Assembly (NCBI RefSeq): GCF_006335125.1
Contig: NZ_VDMO01000001.1
Span: forward strand, 292,295 to 356,294
Direction of reading: 5' to 3'
DNA length: 64,000 bases
DNA from: Deinococcus radiopugnans ATCC 19172
GTDB lineage: Bacteria; Deinococcota; Deinococci; Deinococcales; Deinococcaceae
Part shown: piece after piece, positions 25,167-33,152 of the stretch
How the letters are laid out: every line of letters begins with the position of its first letter
How positions within the stretch are numbered: the stretch's first letter is position 1
The notes under the pieces: generated by a model
The model's database searches: none
What the model saw: only the letters and a program-made list of their open reading frames with translations
What the model was told of the DNA's origin: nothing
Program-made: the position numbers and the translations under genes

Positions 25167-26093
25167 GTGGCCGTTGTGCGGTGCCCGGCTGCAGAGACAG
25201 CTGTGACTGCGCTGCCCACGGCGCCACCGGCGCGTACTCCCAGACCGCGTTCCGTGGCCTGGAAACGCTTTTCCCGTGACAGAGCCGCCCTGCTCGGCCT
25301 TGGCCTATGTGCCCTGATCATTCTGGCCGCCCTGCTGGCCCCATGGATCGCGCCGCACGATCCCAACTTTCAGTTTCCAGACGGCATCTCGCTGGAAGGG
25401 GCACCTCAACCGCCGGGAACGGCCTTCCTGCTCGGCACGGACCTGCTGGGCCGCGACTTGCTTTCGCGGCTGCTGTGGGGGGCGCGGGCCTCGCTGCTGG
25501 TGGGCATCGTCGCCAACGGCATTGCCGTCGTGATCGGCGTGTTGCTGGGAGCGCTGGGGGGACTCTCGCGCGGCGTGATCGGCACCCTGATCATGCGCTT
25601 CACCGACGTGATGATGGCTTTTCCAGTGCTGCTCCTGGCTATTGCGCTCACGGCGGTACTGCGCCCCAGCCTGTGGATCGTGACGCTGGTGATCGCGCTG
25701 CTCAACTGGGTGGCGGTGGCGCGGGTGGTATACGCCCAGGTGATCTCGCTGCGCGAGCGCGAGTTCGTGGAGGCGGCCCAGGCCGTCGGAGCTTCGGGCA
25801 GCCGCATCCTGTACCGGCACATCGTGCCCCACCTGCTGCCCACCGCGCTGGTCTGGGGTTCGCTGGGCATCGGCACCACCGTGCTGCTGGAGGCCACCCT
25901 CTCTTTTCTGGGCGTCGGCGTGCAGCCGCCCACCCCCAGCTGGGGCGGCATCATCAACGAGTCGCAGAGTTACCTGACCACCGCGCCGTGGCTGGTGCTG
26001 TTCCCCGGCGCGGCCATCCTGCTCACCTCATTGGGCTTCAATCTGCTGGGGGAGGGCCTGCGCGATGCCCTCGACCCCAATGGGGGAGGGTAA
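25167..26093 (+). CDS. Dipeptide/oligopeptide ABC transporter permease, DppC type
   Basis: A 308-residue permease of the peptide/nickel importer family. It has the family N-terminal pattern (one helix LGLGLCALIILAALLAPWIAP, then GTDLLGRDLLSRLLWG), the transmembrane core, and the ATPase-contacting loop EREFVEAAQAVGASGSRILY. The C-terminus ends with the typical FNLLGEGLRDALDP. The start is uncertain: GTG at 25167 or GTG at 25203 twelve codons later, neither with a strong ribosome site. Its stop overlaps the next start (TAATG). It is the first gene of a permease-permease-binding protein-formamidase operon with no ATPase genes. Confidence 0.9.
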   Translation: MAVVRCPAAETAVTALPTAPPARTPRPRSVAWKRFSRDRAALLGLGLCALIILAALLAPWIAPHDPNFQFPDGISLEGAPQPPGTAFLLGTDLLGRDLLSRLLWGARASLLVGIVANGIAVVIGVLLGALGGLSRGVIGTLIMRFTDVMMAFPVLLLAIALTAVLRPSLWIVTLVIALLNWVAVARVVYAQVISLREREFVEAAQAVGASGSRILYRHIVPHLLPTALVWGSLGIGTTVLLEATLSFLGVGVQPPTPSWGGIINESQSYLTTAPWLVLFPGAAILLTSLGFNLLGEGLRDALDPNGGG

Positions 26094-27013
26094 TGCTGAC
26101 CTTCACCGCCTCGCGGGTCTTGCAGAGTCTGGGCGTGCTGCTGGTGGCGTCGGTCTTCACCTTCAGCCTGATCTTCCTGCTGCCCGCCGACCCGGCCCGG
26201 CTGGTGGCCGGGCCAAGCGCCAGCGTGCAGACGGTGAACAGCATCCGGCAGGAGCTGGGGCTGGATCGTCCTTTCGCCGCGCAGTACGCGCTGTACCTGG
26301 GCAACCTGCTGCGCGGCGATCTGGGCCGCTCGTACAAGCAGCAGACGGCGGTGCGCCCGCTGATCGCCACGCGGGTGTGGCCCACCTTCCAGCTGATGCT
26401 GGGGGCCGTGGCGCTGGAACTGCTGCTGGGGTTGCCGCTGGGCATCTGGGCGGCGCTGAGGCGCGGGCGTTGGCCGGATCGGCTGGTGATGGGCTTCGCC
26501 TTTCTGGGGGCCTCCGCGCCGCAGTTCTGGCTGGGCCTGAGTCTGGTGTACCTGCTGGCCTACGGGCTGAACCTGTTTCCGCTGGGCGGCTACGGCGGCC
26601 TCTCGCACCTGTTTCTGCCGGCGCTGACATTGGGCCTGGGCGGGGCCGGGTGGTACGCCCGCGTGATCCGCTCCAGCCTGCTGGAAGTGCTGGCGCGCGA
26701 TTACGTGCGCACGGCCCGCGCCAAGGGACTGTCACAGAGCCGCGTCGTGGTGCGTCACGCGCTGCGCAACGCGGCCCCGCCCATCATCAGCATGATCGGC
26801 CTGGACATCGGCGTCTTCATGGGCGGGGTGGTGGTGGTGGAGAGCGTCTTCGGCTGGCCGGGCCTGGGCCGCCTGGTCTGGGACGCCATCCGCGTGGTGG
26901 ACATTCCCGTGATCGTCGGCGTGGTGATCTTCAGCGCGGTGGTCATCACCCTGGCCAACCTGCTCGCCGACCTCGTGCAGCTCGCCCTCGATCCCCGGAT
27001 TCGCTACTCGTGA
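26093..27013 (+). CDS. Dipeptide/oligopeptide ABC transporter permease, DppB type
   Basis: A 306-residue DppB-type permease. Its first helix is LQSLGVLLVASVFTFSLIFL, followed by the family motif with GNLLRGDLGRSYKQQTAV. The EAA loop reads DYVRTARAKGLSQSRVVVRH, and the end is LADLVQLALDPRIRYS. It forms the channel with the DppC-type partner. The ATG at 26093 overlaps the previous stop (TAATG). The frame is open upstream to 25307, but that part is a shadow of the DppC gene. Confidence 0.92.
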   Translation: MLTFTASRVLQSLGVLLVASVFTFSLIFLLPADPARLVAGPSASVQTVNSIRQELGLDRPFAAQYALYLGNLLRGDLGRSYKQQTAVRPLIATRVWPTFQLMLGAVALELLLGLPLGIWAALRRGRWPDRLVMGFAFLGASAPQFWLGLSLVYLLAYGLNLFPLGGYGGLSHLFLPALTLGLGGAGWYARVIRSSLLEVLARDYVRTARAKGLSQSRVVVRHALRNAAPPIISMIGLDIGVFMGGVVVVESVFGWPGLGRLVWDAIRVVDIPVIVGVVIFSAVVITLANLLADLVQLALDPRIRYS

Positions 27014-27065
27014 TGCTGTGCTGGACGGTCTGGTGCGGCACGTTCTTTTGCTGGAAAGGAGAGCC

Positions 27066-28688
27066 ATGAAAAGATCCACTGGACAGTCGCTGATGGGTTC
27101 GTCGCTGCTTGGCCTAGCACTGCTTCTCGGAGCCGCTCACGCCGCGCCGCAGCAGGGCGGCACCATCACGGTGTCGTACAAGGACGACGTGACCACCCTG
27201 GATCCGGCTGTCGGCTACGACTACCAGAACTGGCCGATGGAGAAGATGGTCTTCGATGCCCTGCTGGACTACACCCCCGGCGGAACCACGCTGACGCCGC
27301 GCCTGGCCGCCAAGATGCCCGACGTCTCCAAGGACGGCAAGACCTATACCTTCACCCTGCGAAAAGGCGTGAAGTTCCACAATGGCCGGGTCATGACCGC
27401 CGACGACGTGAAGTACAGCCTTGAACGCGTGCTTGATCCCAAGACCAAGAGTCCGGGGCAGAGTTTCTACACCGATATCGCCGGCGCGCAGGCGTTCGTA
27501 GACGGCAAGGCCAAGGCTGTTTCAGGCATCGTGGTGCTGGCCCCCGAAAAGGTCAAGATCACGCTGAACGCCCCCAACGCCGCCTTCCTGAACATCATGG
27601 CGATGAATTTCGCGTTCATCGTGCCCAAAGAAGCAGTCGCCAAGGCGGGTGAGGACTTCGGGCATCAACCCGTCGGCACCGGGCCATTCAAGCTGAAGTC
27701 GTGGGTCAGCGGCCAGCAGCTTCAATTCGAGCGCAACCCGAACTACTTTATGGCGGGCATGCCGTATCTGGACGGGGTCACGGTCAAGGTGGGCCTCGAT
27801 CCCAGCGTCGCCTACCTCAGCCTCCAGCGCGGCGAGATCGACCTGCTCGGCGACGGCATTCCGCCCGCCCAGTTCCTCCAGGTGACGCGCGATCCCAAAC
27901 TCAAGGCCAACGTGTTCTCCAAGACGTCGGTCAACACGACGTATCTCAGCCTGAACACGGGCGTCGGGCCGCTGAAGGACGTGCGAGTTCGGCAGGCCAT
28001 CAACATGGCCATCGACAAGACCAAGATTCTGCGCATCATCAACGGACGTGGGGTGGTGGCCCGGGGCGTGCTGCCGCCGCTGATGCCCGGCTACGATAAG
28101 GCCGAGGCGGGCTACGCCTACGATCCGGCCAGGGCCAAGGCGCTGCTGGCGGCGGCAGGACTGAAAGGCGGCTTCACGACCACCCTCTACACCACCTCCA
28201 CCGATCCTAACCCGCGCATCGCCCAAAGCATCCAGCAGGATCTGGCGCAAATCGGCGTGAAGGTGCAGCTCAAGAGCCTGGCCCAGAGCAGCGTGATCGA
28301 CGCGGCCAGCACGCCCAAAACGGCGGCCATGGTCTGGTCAGGTGGACTGGCCTGGACGCAGGACTACCCGGATCCCAGCGACTTCTACTGGCCGATCCTG
28401 TCGTGCCGCAGCGCCGTGCAGGGCGGCTGGAACTGGCCCTTCGTGTGCGACAAGGCGCTGGACGCCCGAGCAGAGAAGGCCGACCGGATGGTGGCCCCGG
28501 CCCAGCAGGCCGCCCGCCTGAAGGAATACGCCAGCATCTTCGCGGCCCTGAACAAGCAGGCGGTGTGGGTGCCGGTGTTCCACGAGGTGCGCTACACCAT
28601 GAAGTCCGACCGCCTGGTAGGCGGCGTGGACGATCTACTCGACCCGACGCATTTCATCAACTACGAGCGGCTCTCGGTCAAGAAGTAG
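27066..28688 (+). CDS. ABC transporter substrate-binding protein, peptide family 5
   Basis: A 540-residue periplasmic binding protein. A signal peptide (GSSLLGLALLLGAAHA) is cleaved near residue 26, with no lipobox. The mature part has the family 5 hallmarks: TLDPAVGYDYQNW near the start, the LRKGVKFHNGRVMTADDVKYS segment, VGTGPFKLKSW, and DVRVRQAINMAIDK. It captures peptides or similar compounds for the two preceding permeases. The ATG at 27066 has AGGAG six bases upstream. The formamidase gene begins 13 bases after its stop, so the natural ligand may carry a simple amide group, which is inference. Confidence 0.92.
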   Translation: MKRSTGQSLMGSSLLGLALLLGAAHAAPQQGGTITVSYKDDVTTLDPAVGYDYQNWPMEKMVFDALLDYTPGGTTLTPRLAAKMPDVSKDGKTYTFTLRKGVKFHNGRVMTADDVKYSLERVLDPKTKSPGQSFYTDIAGAQAFVDGKAKAVSGIVVLAPEKVKITLNAPNAAFLNIMAMNFAFIVPKEAVAKAGEDFGHQPVGTGPFKLKSWVSGQQLQFERNPNYFMAGMPYLDGVTVKVGLDPSVAYLSLQRGEIDLLGDGIPPAQFLQVTRDPKLKANVFSKTSVNTTYLSLNTGVGPLKDVRVRQAINMAIDKTKILRIINGRGVVARGVLPPLMPGYDKAEAGYAYDPARAKALLAAAGLKGGFTTTLYTTSTDPNPRIAQSIQQDLAQIGVKVQLKSLAQSSVIDAASTPKTAAMVWSGGLAWTQDYPDPSDFYWPILSCRSAVQGGWNWPFVCDKALDARAEKADRMVAPAQQAARLKEYASIFAALNKQAVWVPVFHEVRYTMKSDRLVGGVDDLLDPTHFINYERLSVKK

Positions 28689-28701
28689 GAGGAGGATTCC
28701 A

Positions 28702-29631
28702 GTGACCACCAGACCCAGATGCACCATCCATGACCACCATTACGGCTGGGACAACAGCCTGTCCCCTGCGCTGGAAGTCGAGAGTGGCGAGACCATCGAA
28801 TTCGAGGTCATCGACTCCGGCGGCGGACAGTTCACACCGTCTTCCACCTCTGCCGATGTGACCGCGCTGGACTTCTCGAGGATCAATCCGGTGACCGGCC
28901 CGGTCTACGTGCACGGCGCGGAGCCGGGCGACGCGTTGCAGGTCGATATTCTGGAATTCCGGCCCTCGGGTTTCGGCTGGACGGCCATCATTCCCGGCTT
29001 CGGTCTGCTGGCCGATGAATTTGCTGATCCTTATCTCAAGCTGTGGCAGTACAGCGACTCCTCGGCGGAGTTCCTGCCAGGGATTCAGGTACCGGTGCGG
29101 CCCTTCCCCGGCACCATCGGCAACGCGCCCGCCGAGACGGGGCCGCACTCGATTGTGCCGCCCAGAATCGTGGGCGGCAACATGGACATTCGGGATCTGA
29201 CGGCAGGTTCGACGCTGCACCTGCCGGTTGCCGTGCCTGGAGCGCTGTTCTCGGTGGGTGACACCCACGCGGCTCAGGGCGACGGCGAGGTCTGTGGCAC
29301 CGCCATTGAATCGGCCATGCACGTGACCTTGCGTTTTACCCTGAAGAAAGCAGCTCATTTAAAGACGCCGCGCTTCTCGACACCGGGCTCTGTCACGGGA
29401 CACATCGATGGGGCGGGCTATCAGGTCACCACGGGCATTGGCCCGGATCTGTATGCCGCCGCACAGGACGCCACCCGCTTTATGGTTGAGTTTATGACCG
29501 GGGAGTACGGCCTGAGCCCGCAGGACGCGTACGTGCTGTGCAGCGTGGCGGCGGACCTACGGATCAGCGAGATCGTGGATGCGCCCAACTGGCTGGTCAG
29601 CCTCTACCTGCCCAGGAGCATCTTCGAGTAA
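28702..29631 (+). CDS. Acetamidase/formamidase family amidase
   Basis: A 309-residue member of the FmdA/AmdA family, cytoplasmic enzymes that hydrolyse short amides to ammonia and the acid. Typical segments are FTPSSTSADVTALDFSRINP near the start, VYVHGAEPGDALQVDIL, the PRIVGGNMDIRDLTAGSTLH block, and GDTHAAQGDGEVCGTAIE, which carry the conserved metal/active-site Asp, His and Glu residues. The GTG start at 28702 has AGGAGGA upstream. It ends the importer operon. A hairpin follows its stop, and a small diverged copy of its 3' part lies 1.1 kb further on. Confidence 0.92.
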   Translation: MTTRPRCTIHDHHYGWDNSLSPALEVESGETIEFEVIDSGGGQFTPSSTSADVTALDFSRINPVTGPVYVHGAEPGDALQVDILEFRPSGFGWTAIIPGFGLLADEFADPYLKLWQYSDSSAEFLPGIQVPVRPFPGTIGNAPAETGPHSIVPPRIVGGNMDIRDLTAGSTLHLPVAVPGALFSVGDTHAAQGDGEVCGTAIESAMHVTLRFTLKKAAHLKTPRFSTPGSVTGHIDGAGYQVTTGIGPDLYAAAQDATRFMVEFMTGEYGLSPQDAYVLCSVAADLRISEIVDAPNWLVSLYLPRSIFE

Positions 29632-29633
29632 GG

Positions 29634-29654
29634 AGGCGGAGCTGCCTTCCGCCT
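29634..29654 (+). terminator. Hairpin after the formamidase gene
   Basis: AGGCGGA at 29634-29640 pairs with TCCGCCT at 29648-29654 across a seven-base loop, right after the formamidase stop. There is no T-run behind it, so it is a weak intrinsic terminator at best. Confidence 0.3.
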
Positions 29655-29681
29655 GCCCGGTGACGGGCGCCAGCTCACGGG

Positions 29682-29981
29682 CTACAGCCGGGGATCGAGC
29701 ACCTCGCTCTCCAGCGCACTCACCCCGAAAACGCACTCGTGAACGCGCCACAGGGACTCTCCCTCCACGAAACGGTTCAGGCCCTCGAGGCCCACCGCGA
29801 ATTCCCGCAACGCCAGCGTCCGTTTCGCGCTCAATCCTCGCTGACGTAGCCGGATCAGATGCTCTGGAAGGGTGTACTCCGGACCGTAGATGATCCGCAG
29901 GTACCCGCGCCCACGCACCTTGATGGCCGGCTGGACCAGCCCCTTGCGTTCCCGCGCGACGAAGCTCAGCGGTTTGACCAC
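29682..29981 (-). pseudogene. C-terminal remnant of a bacterial polynucleotide kinase-phosphatase (Pnkp)
   Basis: On the minus strand the last ~100 codons of a Pnkp gene are readable: VVKPLSFVARERKGLVQPA, then VRGRGYLRIIYGPEYTLPEH, ALREFAVGLEGLNRFVE, and the end VHECVFGVSALESEVLDPRL before a stop. This matches the C-terminal end of the ligase (nucleotidyltransferase) module of Pnkp, an RNA repair enzyme of over 800 residues that heals RNA ends with kinase and phosphatase modules. The kinase, phosphatase and most of the ligase are missing. Homology stops abruptly at about 29981, at a 10-bp palindrome, where an unrelated rightward gene fragment begins. There is no start codon context, so it is non-functional. 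Confidence 0.8.
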
Positions 29982-29985
29982 GTGG

Positions 29986-30746
29986 ATCCACTGAAGGGCC
30001 GTCTGGGCCGCTACGACGGCAACTGGAAGGCGTTCCTGGGCAGCAAGCGGCTCGATGACCTGTACCAGACTGAAACGCTGGGGACGCTGCCGCCCCAGGG
30101 GCCGATGCCCGCGTTGGCGCAGATTCCTGTGACGGCTGGTCCGGCACAGCCCAGCACTTCGCCTGCGCGCGGCAGCTTCAACGGCACCTGGCTGCTGATC
30201 GGCGCTGTCCCTGGCCCGCTGCCCCAGGCGCGCGATTGGAGCCAGCCCGCCACCCTGCGCCCGGACGCCGCCTGGCCGCTGATGAATGTCGGTTTTCAGG
30301 ACCGGTTCAAGGGGCGGTACCTGCTGATGCTCGATCTGCCCGCGCCACCGGCCGGCTGTCAACGCCAGTCCCTGAAGCTCGAAGGCCAGTTCGACACGGC
30401 GGGCGGCGTCCTGAAGTTCCGTGATACGGCCAGAACCCTGACCACTGAATGCACCGGGGCCAGCAAGGCGGGGGCCGTCACCGCCGAGACCAAAGCGCAG
30501 TGCCAGATGGTGACCGCGTCATTGCCTGCCGCCCAGCAGGCCAGTATCTACACGCAGTGTCTGGCCGCCCTGTCTTCTGCTGGCGGTGAGACCACGCGCA
30601 CCACCCAGCAGCAGCCGCTGGAAACCCATACCTACCGCTACCGCCGCTATGACCTGCACCTCAGCACGGATGAACGGGACGGGTCCAATCACCTGCTGTT
30701 CCTGGAGGATGAACGAGGGCAAGTTTACGTGTACAGGCGCAGCTGA
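29986..30746 (+). pseudogene. 5'-truncated gene for an unrecognised protein
   Basis: From about DPLKGRLGRYDGNWKAFLG onward there are ~250 credible codons ending in VYVYRRS and a stop. The region includes a serine/proline-rich linker, a segment with two cysteines (TTECTGASKAGAVTAETKAQ), and a C-terminal LETHTYRYRRYDLHLS. I do not recognise the family. The upstream part of the open frame (29859-29985) is antisense to the Pnkp remnant and is not real coding. The original start, and any signal peptide, are therefore lost. It could be expressed only if a chance start is used. Confidence 0.55.
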
Positions 30747-30758
30747 CTCGGCCTGCTC

Positions 30759-30869
30759 CGGTCAATTGATGGAGCGGGCTCTCAGGTCACCACGGGAATC
30801 GGCCCGGACCTGTACGTCGCGCAGGACGCCACCTGCGTCATGGTGGACTTCATGCCGTCAAGCCGATGA
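30759..30869 (+). pseudogene. Fragment of a second acetamidase/formamidase gene
   Basis: Translated from 30759, the fragment reads SIDGAGSQVTTGIGPDLYVA then QDATCVMVDFMPSSR and a stop. The intact formamidase has HIDGAGYQVTTGIGPDLYAA then AQDATRFMVEFMTGEY. The DNA is clearly related but carries many silent and missense differences and one lost codon, so it comes from a diverged paralogue rather than a recent copy. About 33 codons remain, without start or active site. Confidence 0.75.
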
Positions 30870-30998
30870 TCAGCGTGGTGCTGGTGAGGGCCAGCGCAGA
30901 CGGGGGAGGGCAGAGACGTCCGTGGAACAGGCGCTCAGGAGTGACCTGCCGCCGACATCGCCAGGAACCTGACACGGCCCGTCTGTCCGGCTGGTCAC

Positions 30999-31124
30999 TA
31001 GAGCATTTGTCAAAAGTGCTGTCTGCTTTTGACCGAACGGAGTGAGTGAATTTTGCTGAGCATTTGGGAGAATGGAGGCATCAGAAGTCTTTTTTCTGGT
31101 GCAGCAATTCGGACAAATGCTCTA
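30999..31124. mobile_element. MITE with 11-bp terminal inverted repeats and TA duplication
   Basis: The element begins with GAGCATTTGTC at 31001 and ends with the exact complement GACAAATGCTC at 31122. It is flanked on both sides by TA (30999-31000 and 31123-31124). Length without the TA is 122 bases and there is no open frame of note. TA target duplication and short inverted ends are typical of miniature elements mobilised by IS630/Tc1-type transposases. No transposase gene is in the window. It lies in the middle of the gene-fragment region. Confidence 0.75.
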
Positions 31125-31138
31125 GGTGGGCGGCCGAC

Positions 31139-31368
31139 GGGCAGCCACAAAGCACGCTGCGAGGCCAGGTTCCCGGTCTCGGTGCTGGCCCGGGCCTTAA
31201 CCTTCGCCTCGGGTACGGCCGTCACCGAGGTCACGTTGTCCCGGCTCGAAGGGCGCTGCGCTCAGGCCGACGGGCAAGAGGTCGGTAGGCCGTTTCACGC
31301 TGTCGTGCGTCAGCTCGTACGGCGAGTTCACCGACGCCCGTCGTGTCGCCATCCGGCTCTACCGCTAG
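31139..31368 (+). pseudogene. Frameshifted 3' remnant of an unrecognised gene
   Basis: One frame gives ARFPVSVLARALTFASGTAV followed by TEVTLSRLEGR up to GRPFHAVVR. Shifting frame near 31317 then gives SSYGEFTDARRVAIRLYR and a stop at 31366. Both halves have better amino-acid composition than the other frames there, so I read this as a decayed C-terminal coding segment with one frameshift. The stop overlaps, through the palindrome CTAG, the stop of the leftward helicase remnant. The family is not recognised. Confidence 0.35.
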
Positions 31369-32635
31369 GGCAGCTCAGATACGTTCCACATCAAATGGAA
31401 AGATCCCAGGTCCCCATCCAATGTCTGCAGGTCCACTGGATCCGGCCACAGCACGGTGGGCAGCGGCGCTGGCGCCGGATCCGGCCAGGTGGCCCGCCTC
31501 GTGTCGAGCTCCGGCGTGGCCACCTCACGCAGCTCCACCCCGGCCGCCTGCAAGCCAGGCGTAAGCAGTTCCAGCAGTGAGCCCGGTCCAGCCGGACCAC
31601 TGGCGCTGAGCACCACCGCGTCGCGTGCGCGGGTGAGGGCGACGTACAGCAGCCGGCGCGCCTCGGCCTCCTCACGGGCGCGTCGGCGCGCGGCGATCAG
31701 CGTCCACGCGACCGTCGGCTCGTCGCCCTGGCGCAGCCCCACCCCCAGTTCGCTGTCCACGAGTACATCGCCCGCCCCATGCGGCGCGCTCCAGCCCAGA
31801 TCGGCCACGATCACCACCGGCCACTCCAGCCCCTTGCTCGAGTGCATGGTGGACAGCACAACGGCGTCACCGGCCTCCAGGACTGGACGGGGCACGTCCA
31901 CGCCCGCGCGCAGCGTCTCGCGGAGGGCCAGCACAACGCTGAACGTCTCGTCGCTGCCGCGCTCGAGCTCCCGCACCAGTTCGGTCAGGCCCCGCCAGTC
32001 CGCCAGCCGCCGCCCGGCGTTCCACAGGTTGGCCAGCACCGCCGTGTAGCCTGTCAGCCGGTTCGCCCATTGCAGCAGGGTGCTGGGCGGCTCGGATCGG
32101 CACCGCCGCTGCAACTCACGGAACAGCTCCTGGGCTCGTCCGAGCCGCTGATCTGCCGAGCACTCCAGCGCGCGGAACCAGTCGTCGTCCTCATCACGGG
32201 TGCGGGCGAGGTCCGCGATGGCCGCGTCACTCACGCCGCACAGCGGGGAGCGCAACGTGGTCACCAGCGCCGCCGGGTCATGCAGGGCCACCGCCGCCAG
32301 CAACGCCAGCCCGTCCCGGGCTTCCGGCGTATCCAGCAGGGAACCGCCGCCCGCCTCGTGCACCGTGGCCGGTCCGTCCAGCAGCGCCCGCACCCGGGCC
32401 GCCAGATGTGCCGCCTCGGCAGCGCGCGTGCGGGCTTTGGGTCTGGTCTCCTCCAGCTGCCAGGCCTCGATCGATGGCCCCGGGCCACCATCCCGCTCGG
32501 CGCTCAGCGGCACGTGAAGGGGTCCCAGCAGCGCCGCAAAAACCCGGTTGGCCGTGCCCACCAGCCCCGCGTGCGTGCGGAAACTGAGGTCCAGCGAGAC
32601 CGCGTCGCGCCGGGCGGCCTCTACTTCGTCGTGCC
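31365..32635 (-). pseudogene. 5'-truncated UvrD/AddA-type helicase gene
   Basis: About 420 codons of the C-terminal half of an AddA-like (UvrD superfamily 1) helicase are readable. They start near RRDAVSLDLSFRTHAGLVG (motif IV region) and include VVLSTMHSSKGLEWPVVIVA (motif V) and EARRLLYVALTRARDAVVLS (motif VI). The N-terminal Walker A and DEAD-like motifs and any nuclease domain are absent. Upstream of about 32635 the frame runs antisense to another gene fragment. With no ATP-binding half it cannot be an active helicase. The intact enzyme would act in double-strand break processing. The end at 31365 overlaps the stop of the remnant on the other strand. Confidence 0.75.
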
Positions 32636-32927
32636 CCTGAGCGATGATGGACTGGACTTTGATCCAGCGGCCAACGACGGCACGTATGCCGGGTCCCTCG
32701 ACCTGGAACGGGCGTACCGCCGGCTGCTGAAGTATCAGCTCGACGCGCGCGGCGTCTGGCGGGTCTACGTGTTTGCCCAGGACGTTAACCAGACCAAACC
32801 AGGCACGCCGCCAGAGATCGCCGCTCAGCATATTGGGGACTTCTTCGTGGCCAGCGCCATCAGCATTACTTTCGATCCCACCCTGCCGTGTTCACTCGAA
32901 GCCCAGGGGAGCATCCTGGTGGTTTAA
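32636..32927 (+). pseudogene. C-terminal remnant of a secreted beta-sandwich domain protein
   Basis: The readable part contains LSDDGLDFDPAANDGTYAGS, then WRVYVFAQDVNQTKPGTPPE and ends SISITFDPTLPCSLEAQGSI plus four residues. The pattern of an acidic calcium-loop-like DDG...NDG segment followed by a beta-rich domain is seen at the C-terminus of secreted or cell-surface bacterial proteins of the choice-of-anchor kind. The 5' end is lost at the junction with the helicase remnant at ~32635. No start or signal peptide remains. Confidence 0.5.
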
Positions 32928-32934
32928 GCAATAC

Positions 32935-32961
32935 TGGCGGGGCAGAGACGCTGCCCCGCCA
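32935..32961 (+). terminator. Strong hairpin after the secreted-protein remnant
   Basis: TGGCGGGGCAG at 32935-32945 pairs perfectly over 11 bases with CTGCCCCGCCA at 32951-32961, with a five-base loop, starting eight bases after the remnant's stop. Its position suggests the original terminator of that gene. No clear T-run follows. Confidence 0.45.
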
Positions 32962-33152
32962 GCGCGGTCAATCTGTCCAACGACATCGGATTGAATCATT
33001 CGATCAGCACGCCCCAGTTGGCCGTAGAGCCCCTGAGCACAGGACGGACACCCGTTCGCAGACAGTGGCCCTCCTTCAGACCCATCTGGGCTGCCCATCA
33101 CCGCGCCCAGGCTGAACTCGTGACCTACGCTCCTTGCAGTATGGGTGGGCGT

